A DNA stretch of 64,000 nucleotides from the NCBI GenBank assembly GCA_031378805.1, contig JANNEO010000121.1, forward strand, positions 39,276 to 103,275, written 5' to 3'. The stretch comes from JADCCX01 sp031378805. GTDB lineage: Bacteria; Pseudomonadota; Alphaproteobacteria; Rhizobiales; Beijerinckiaceae. The translations under genes were made by a program, and so were the position numbers. The notes under the pieces were generated by a model. It was not told the origin of the DNA and ran no database searches. It saw only the letters and a list, made by a program, of their open reading frames with translations. This document shows, piece after piece, positions 59,601 to 64,000 of this stretch. Position 1 is the first letter of the stretch, and each line of letters opens with the position of its first letter.

Positions 59601-60742
59601 CCATTGATCAGCAACACGCGGCAACGGCGGATTTTCGTTTCCGTCTTGACGCCACGGACGGCATGGCGCGGACGGGTGCGGTCACCCTGCCGCGCGGCGT
59701 CATTCGCACGCCTGCATTCATGCCGGTCGGCACGGCCGCCACGGTCAAGGGCATGTATCCTGATCAGGTGCGGGAACTGGGTGCCGATATCGTTCTGGGC
59801 AACACCTATCACCTGATGCTGCGTCCAGGCGCGGAGCGCATCCAGCGTCTTGGAGGCTTGCACACATTCATGCGCTGGCCGCATCCAATCCTGACGGATT
59901 CGGGCGGTTTCCAGGTCATGTCTCTCTCCGGGCTGAGGAAGCTCACGGAAGATGGCGTGACGTTCAAGTCCCATCTCGACGGCTCGAAGCACCACATGAC
60001 GCCAGAGCGTTCCGTCGAGATCCAGAACCTGCTTGGCTCCGATATCGTGATGCAGCTCGATGAATGCATCCGCTTGCCTGCGACACGTGATGAGGTGGAG
60101 CGAGCCATGCAGCTCTCCGTGCGCTGGGCCGCGCGCTGCAAGCAGGCTTTCGGAAATCCAGCCGACAGGGCGCTGTTCGGCATCGTGCAGGGCGGCACGG
60201 ATGAAATCCTGCGCCGCCAGAGCGCCGAGGCGCTGGTGGAGATCGGCTTCAACGGCTACGCCATCGGCGGCTTGGCCGTGGGCGAGCCGCAGGCCGACAT
60301 GCTGCGCACCATCGCTGCGACCGAGCCTTACCTGCCGAAGGAAAAACCGCGCTATCTCATGGGTGTGGGCACGCCAGACGATCTTCTGGAGGCCATCCGG
60401 CGCGGTGTCGACATGTTCGATTGCGTCCATCCCACGCGGGCAGGCCGCCACGGCACGATCTACACCCGTTTCGGCAAGCTGAACCTGCAGAACGCCAAAC
60501 ACGCTGAGGATCATCGCCCTGTGGACGAACAGAGCCATTGCCCCGCCGCGCGTGACTACAGCCGCGCCTATCTGCACCATCTCATCCGCTCGCACGAGTT
60601 GCTGGGCATGATGCTGTTGAGCTGGATCAACCTCGATTATTACCAACGCCTGACCGAAGGAACCCGCGCCGCCATCCGCGAAGGCCGATACGACGACCAT
60701 GCTGACGCCGTGAAGGAAGGCTGGACGCGCGGCGAAGCTTAG
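59597..60742 (+). CDS. tgt: tRNA-guanine transglycosylase Tgt with degenerate zinc site
   Basis: A 381-residue TIM-barrel enzyme that swaps guanine-34 for preQ1 in tRNAs for Asp, Asn, His and Tyr. Catalytic and substrate features are present: LTDSGGFQVMSLSG, MQLDECIRLP, GGLAVGEPQ and the nucleophile in VDMFDCVHPTRAGR. The zinc site C-x-C-x2-C...His is not: the stretch VDEQSHCPAARDYSRAY has Ser313, Cys315 and Ala318 at the three Cys places, and SWINLDYYQ has Ile344 where the His ligand is expected. Function is likely but may not depend on zinc. The stop overlaps the convergent next gene by four bases. Confidence 0.93.
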   Translation: MTIDQQHAATADFRFRLDATDGMARTGAVTLPRGVIRTPAFMPVGTAATVKGMYPDQVRELGADIVLGNTYHLMLRPGAERIQRLGGLHTFMRWPHPILTDSGGFQVMSLSGLRKLTEDGVTFKSHLDGSKHHMTPERSVEIQNLLGSDIVMQLDECIRLPATRDEVERAMQLSVRWAARCKQAFGNPADRALFGIVQGGTDEILRRQSAEALVEIGFNGYAIGGLAVGEPQADMLRTIAATEPYLPKEKPRYLMGVGTPDDLLEAIRRGVDMFDCVHPTRAGRHGTIYTRFGKLNLQNAKHAEDHRPVDEQSHCPAARDYSRAYLHHLIRSHELLGMMLLSWINLDYYQRLTEGTRAAIREGRYDDHADAVKEGWTRGEA

Positions 60743-61782
60743 CGCAGCTTGTAAATCCCGTCCGGCGAATCCTGCCCGCTTGTCACTGCGGCCTTCAGGG
60801 CATCAATGATGCGGCCTGCAACTGGCAGGCGATAATGTAGGGGATCCCAGTAGTTGGTATCATCCGTCGTGATCGCCGACGGAATGCTGAAATCGACAAC
60901 GCGCACACCGTGCTTGCGTCCGAGCACAGCGATTCGCTCCTTGCAGACCGTAAACTGTGCTTCAGCCAGCGATCCTGGCGTGGGCTGGGCCGCGACATGC
61001 AGCGGCATGAACACGAGCAGTCGGAAGCTCTCCGGCGGAACCTGCGTCAGGAGTTGATCGAGCCATTCCAACGCAGGAAATTGCAGCTTTTCCGCCTCGG
61101 ACGGTAAGATTATCACAGCTGGCCGTACGGGAACCACGCGCTGCTGTGCATATCCCTTCCAGATGTGGAACTTTGCCCGGGCCAGGTCGTATGTCATTTC
61201 GGAGGGTGTGAAGACCTCGTAGCCATCACGGCGAATGCGCTCCGGCATCAGGCCGAGATGGAATGCGGCCAGGCGTCCGGTGATTTCCAGCGTCTTGGTG
61301 CTCAGGAGTTCCGGAAGGTCGTTCCAGGGATTTTCGTCATACATCCAGGCTGGAAAGCCGCGAAACGTGATCTTCACGAGGTTGGCCTCGTCCGCGCACC
61401 ACACGTGATCGAGACCAACGATGAAGGCTTTGGGACGAGGGGTGTGGCGCAAGGATAACTTGGCAAGTTCCGTCTGCTCCCAGGCCGTCGCCGCATTCAT
61501 GGCCAGGTTGGCGAAGCGACCACCGAAGGCTTTGTCCAGTTGCTGCGGATCCAGCAAGCGGCTGGTCGACGTGCCGATCACGAGCGAGTCAAACGCCCCG
61601 GATCGGACGATCTGCGGATACATGTAGCGCTGGTTGATATCCATGATCGGTCGCGCAATCGGCAACCGGATCGGCGACACGCCGTAGGGATCAAGCAGCA
61701 GGATCACCAGCCAGACGCTTGCAAAAAGGCCGAGCGCGGCACCAAGAAAGGTCAGGAGAAAGGCGCGGGCCGATGCAGGCAT
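60739..61782 (-). CDS. Membrane-anchored SGNH-hydrolase-like protein
   Basis: A 347-residue protein with one N-terminal membrane anchor (about 7-30) and a large periplasmic domain. SLVIGTSTSRLLDP resembles the nucleophile block (GxS) of SGNH/AlgX-like O-acyltransferases and esterases, and WDPLHYRLPVAGRI near the C-terminus resembles their Asp-x-x-His block. This suggests an acyl transfer or esterase role on a periplasmic glycan, by inference only. Similar hypothetical proteins occur in rhizobia. The adjacent opgH makes periplasmic glucans. Confidence 0.65.
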   Translation of the reverse strand: MPASARAFLLTFLGAALGLFASVWLVILLLDPYGVSPIRLPIARPIMDINQRYMYPQIVRSGAFDSLVIGTSTSRLLDPQQLDKAFGGRFANLAMNAATAWEQTELAKLSLRHTPRPKAFIVGLDHVWCADEANLVKITFRGFPAWMYDENPWNDLPELLSTKTLEITGRLAAFHLGLMPERIRRDGYEVFTPSEMTYDLARAKFHIWKGYAQQRVVPVRPAVIILPSEAEKLQFPALEWLDQLLTQVPPESFRLLVFMPLHVAAQPTPGSLAEAQFTVCKERIAVLGRKHGVRVVDFSIPSAITTDDTNYWDPLHYRLPVAGRIIDALKAAVTSGQDSPDGIYKLR

Positions 61783-61816
61783 CTGTCTTGACCGTCCGAC
61801 CCTGTCGAAAAGCGTC

Positions 61817-61891
61817 TGGTGAGCCGGGCGGGGGTCGAACCCGCGACCACATGATTAAAAGTCACGTGCTCTACCACTGAGCTACCGGCCC
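61817..61891 (-). tRNA. tRNA-Lys (anticodon UUU)
   Basis: A 75-nt tRNA including an encoded CCA. The acceptor stem GGGCCGG/CCGGCTC pairs with one G-U, the D-arm region is GCTCAGTGGTAGAGC, the anticodon arm is CGTGA-CTTTTAA-TCATG with anticodon TTT (61857-61859), and the T-arm GCGGG-TTCGACC-CCCGC is perfect. It decodes AAA and AAG. Confidence 0.97.
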
Positions 61892-61992
61892 AGACGCAAG
61901 GCCAAATCAAAGCCTGCGGGGCTGATAGGCGAGGGATGCGCCCCGGTCAATGCCGGGACGCAGAAGTTGGTCGTTGAACGTGGCAAATCCGC

Positions 61993-62436
61993 TTACAGTG
62001 ACGGAATGCGCAGCACCTGGCCCGGATAGATCTTGTCGGGATGCGACAGCATGGGACGGTTGGCCTCGAAGATCACATTGTATTGGCCGCCCTTGCCTTT
62101 GCCGTAGTTGGTCTCGGCGATCTTCCACAGCGTATCGCCCTTGGCGACCGTGTACATCTTCGATGCCGCCACGGCATCATTTACCGCCAGCTTGTTCTCG
62201 ATTTGCGCGACACCCATGGTGTTACCCATGGCGAGAATGATCTTCTCTGCCTGTTCCATGGACATGGCGTTGCCGGTCAGCACCACCTTGTCGCCGTTGA
62301 CCTCGACATTGACGCCGGAGGTGTCGAGACCGTGCTTCGCCGCTTCCTTGATCAGCTCTTCCGCGGGAGCAGCCTGGGCCTCGCTCGCTCCGAAGATTTT
62401 CGCGCCGACTTTCTTGGCAAAATCAAACAAACCCAT
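61993..62436 (-). CDS. kbp: BON-LysM protein, Kbp/YgaU-like
   Basis: A 147-residue protein with a short N-terminal MGLFDFAKKVGAKIFG, a BON domain (about 28-88) and a C-terminal LysM domain (about 93-146: MYTVAKGDTLWKIAE ... PMLSHPDKIYPGQVLRIPSL). It resembles E. coli Kbp (YgaU), a K+-binding protein of the cytoplasm or periplasm. There is no signal peptide. GGAAGGAAG precedes the ATG. Confidence 0.92.
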   Translation of the reverse strand: MGLFDFAKKVGAKIFGASEAQAAPAEELIKEAAKHGLDTSGVNVEVNGDKVVLTGNAMSMEQAEKIILAMGNTMGVAQIENKLAVNDAVAASKMYTVAKGDTLWKIAETNYGKGKGGQYNVIFEANRPMLSHPDKIYPGQVLRIPSL

Positions 62437-62504
62437 GGTGTCTTCCTTCCGTTCTTGTTGTGGGGGCTGCGTGAGACACCACGCATTCCCCGTGATTCAC
62501 ACTG

Positions 62505-64000
62505 TCATGCCTTGCCAGTGTCGGGCAAGGCGGTTTGCGGCAGCTTGGCGAGAATGGAGAGCAGCGCACGGTCTGTCAGCACCACGCCGCGCTCCTTCGG
62601 GTGGAGCCATTGTGCTGCTTCCCGCAGGCTGTCTGCTTCCGCCAGTTTGGCTTCGGCCATGGCGCGCTCCGGGGTGAATTGGCCGCGTTGTCGTGAGGCC
62701 GAGGGTGGCAGCATGGCAATGTGATGCATACGCAGGCTCATGTCGCCGTGCAGGACGCTCACGGCTTCGCAGTCGTCAAAGCCGCGCCGGGCCAGATCTT
62801 CAGCCAGTGCGTTGGCCCGCACTGCGATGGGCGGCCGTGTCGTTTCTTCTGGCGTCAACAGGATGCCGCGCTCCTTGAGCCAAAGCCCGATCGACAATTG
62901 CCCACTTGCCCAGGAAATCTGGATGGCCAGCAGAAGGCCCAGGATCGTCGGTGACATCCAGGCAAACAGCGACGTCGCAATCAGGAACGCGGAGATGCCC
63001 GTGATGGTACCAAGCGCCACATGCGAACGGTGTCGCCGCACGATGTCACCCAGCGGTATCGAACCATCGTCGCGTCGCTGCGGCTTCCAGCCCGTGTCGC
63101 GCCCTGCCAGGATCTGGAACACGGCACCCGACTGGATCAACATCATCACTGGGGCCAGCAAGGCCGACATGATGACCTCGAACACGAAAGACACGGTCAA
63201 TCTGAAGCCACCGCCGCAAGCGCGACGATCCGCACCGTTCAGCAGATACAGGATCAGTCCGAAGATTTTCGGCGCAAGCAGGATCAGCATCGTCGCTGCG
63301 AACAGCGCCAGGGACCGTTCCGCGTCGAAACGCGGCCAGGCCGGGAACAGCGAAAACTCGCTGGTGAAGTACTCGGGCCGTATGAACTTCGCCTGCAGCA
63401 CGATGGTGATGCCGACGATGAGCTGGAACAGCCACAGCGGCGAGGCGAGATAGGACATGATCCCGGTCGCAAAATGCTGCCGCGTTGCCCAGTGGAAGCC
63501 TTTGGCTCCGATGATCCGGCTATGTTGCAGGTTGCCCTGGCACCAGCGCCGGTCACGTGCCGCAAGGTCGATGAGTGACGGCGGGCTTTCCTCGAAGGAA
63601 CCGACCAGGCCCGGCACCATGTAGACGGCATAACCCGCGCGGCGGATCAGCGCGGCCTCGACAAAATCATGGCTCAAGATATGCCCACCGAAGGGCGGTT
63701 TACCCTTGAGTTCGGGCATGGCGCAGTAGTCCGCGAAAGCTTGGGTGCGGATTATGGCATTGTGCCCCCAGTAATTGCCGTCGCGCCCCATCCACAGCCG
63801 CAAGCCTTCCGCGATGACCGGGCCATAGATTCGCGCCGCGAACTGCTGAAGTCGTGCAAAAAGCGTGTTGCGATTGATGATCAGCGGCAGCGTCTGGATA
63901 ATGCCTGCATCCAGATCGCCCTCCATGGCCTGCGCCAGGCCGACGATGGAGTGGCCCGTCATCAGGCTGTCGGCATCGAGCACCAGCATGTGCTCGTAAG
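62505..64000 (-). CDS. opgH: Glucan biosynthesis glucosyltransferase OpgH (3' part)
   Basis: The frame is open to the window edge, giving the last 497 residues or so of a GT2-type transferase; the N-terminal membrane part is outside. The visible catalytic motifs are EHMLVLDADSLM (D-x-D), GHNAIIRTQAF, HDFVEAALIRRAGY and the RRWCQGNLQH motif, followed by several membrane segments and a cytoplasmic tail. OpgH polymerises osmoregulated periplasmic glucan from UDP-glucose. No opgG is visible within the window. Confidence 0.93.
   Translation of the reverse strand, partial: YEHMLVLDADSLMTGHSIVGLAQAMEGDLDAGIIQTLPLIINRNTLFARLQQFAARIYGPVIAEGLRLWMGRDGNYWGHNAIIRTQAFADYCAMPELKGKPPFGGHILSHDFVEAALIRRAGYAVYMVPGLVGSFEESPPSLIDLAARDRRWCQGNLQHSRIIGAKGFHWATRQHFATGIMSYLASPLWLFQLIVGITIVLQAKFIRPEYFTSEFSLFPAWPRFDAERSLALFAATMLILLAPKIFGLILYLLNGADRRACGGGFRLTVSFVFEVIMSALLAPVMMLIQSGAVFQILAGRDTGWKPQRRDDGSIPLGDIVRRHRSHVALGTITGISAFLIATSLFAWMSPTILGLLLAIQISWASGQLSIGLWLKERGILLTPEETTRPPIAVRANALAEDLARRGFDDCEAVSVLHGDMSLRMHHIAMLPPSASRQRGQFTPERAMAEAKLAEADSLREAAQWLHPKERGVVLTDRALLSILAKLPQTALPDTGKA

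Noticed and set aside
59597..60742. tgt as a pseudogene, because of the missing zinc ligands
   Set aside because: The frame is full length, overlaps queA, and keeps all catalytic motifs.
61953..61964. Possible hairpin (GCGCCCCGG/CCGGGACGC, about 61938-61964) next to the tRNA gene
   Set aside because: The stem has mismatches and no T tract on either strand, so it is not a convincing terminator or RNA.

Overview
The window looks like chromosomal core sequence from an alphaproteobacterium, most likely of the order Hyphomicrobiales (Rhizobiales). It is moderately GC-rich. The case rests on gene order: rpsF-rpsR-DUF2232-rplI-dnaB, fabD-fabG-mltG-yicC-gmk against rsmA-surA-lptD-lptG-lptF, then pepA-holC, proS-lolC-lolD, the short bacterial-type ProS, and a RecG/DUF502 convergent pair. 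I see no phage, plasmid, CRISPR or transposase genes, so the genus cannot be named from this sequence.

Layout. 1-6.3 kb: an incomplete divergent gene, a small lipoprotein, the alanine aminotransferase alaC, a convergent SbtA-like bicarbonate permease, trmFO and dnaB. 6.4-8.8 kb: the ribosomal protein cluster rpsF-rpsR-DUF2232-rplI, with two factor-independent terminators. 9.2-14.2 kb: fatty-acid initiation genes fabD and fabG, followed directly by mltG, yicC and gmk. 14.2-21.1 kb, minus strand: the outer-membrane biogenesis operon lptF-lptG-lptD-surA-rsmA. 21.3-26.6 kb: pepA, holC, aqpZ, ndk, plsY and dprA. 26.7-33.1 kb: a Y/Q/P-rich secreted protein, an AEC transporter, ruvX, the gatC-gatA-(74 aa membrane ORF)-gatB tRNA amidotransferase operon and a GST. 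33.1-38.2 kb is the most accessory-looking part: three DedA-family genes in tandem, a small secreted protein, a YfcG-type GST, a GAF protein and a DUF882 peptidase-like protein. 38.4-45.2 kb: proS, lolC, lolD, a VOC protein, a DUF1190-like protein, kdsA and an MFS transporter. 45.2-50.7 kb: queF, a chemoreceptor, eno, a DMT exporter and DUF502. 50.7-58.3 kb, minus strand: recG, then a compact nitrate assimilation unit (nrtA-type binding protein, FAD oxidoreductase, nasA). 58.5-64 kb: queA-tgt, an SGNH-like membrane-anchored protein, tRNA-Lys(UUU), a Kbp-type BON/LysM protein and the 3' part of opgH.

Functional themes are envelope assembly (LPS transport, Kdo-8-P synthesis, lipoprotein release, periplasmic glucan synthesis, MltG, PlsY), translation and tRNA modification (gatCAB, proS, trmFO, rsmA, and queF plus queA-tgt of the queuosine pathway), replication and recombination (dnaB, holC, recG, ruvX, dprA) and nitrate assimilation. 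The most notable observations are a Tgt that appears to have lost three of its four zinc ligands, two places where genes usual for this neighbourhood are missing (acpP-fabF between fabG and mltG; pdxA between rsmA and surA), a triple tandem of DedA paralogues, a nitrate operon with a binding protein but no permease or ATPase, and several inverted pairs of small interspersed repeats.
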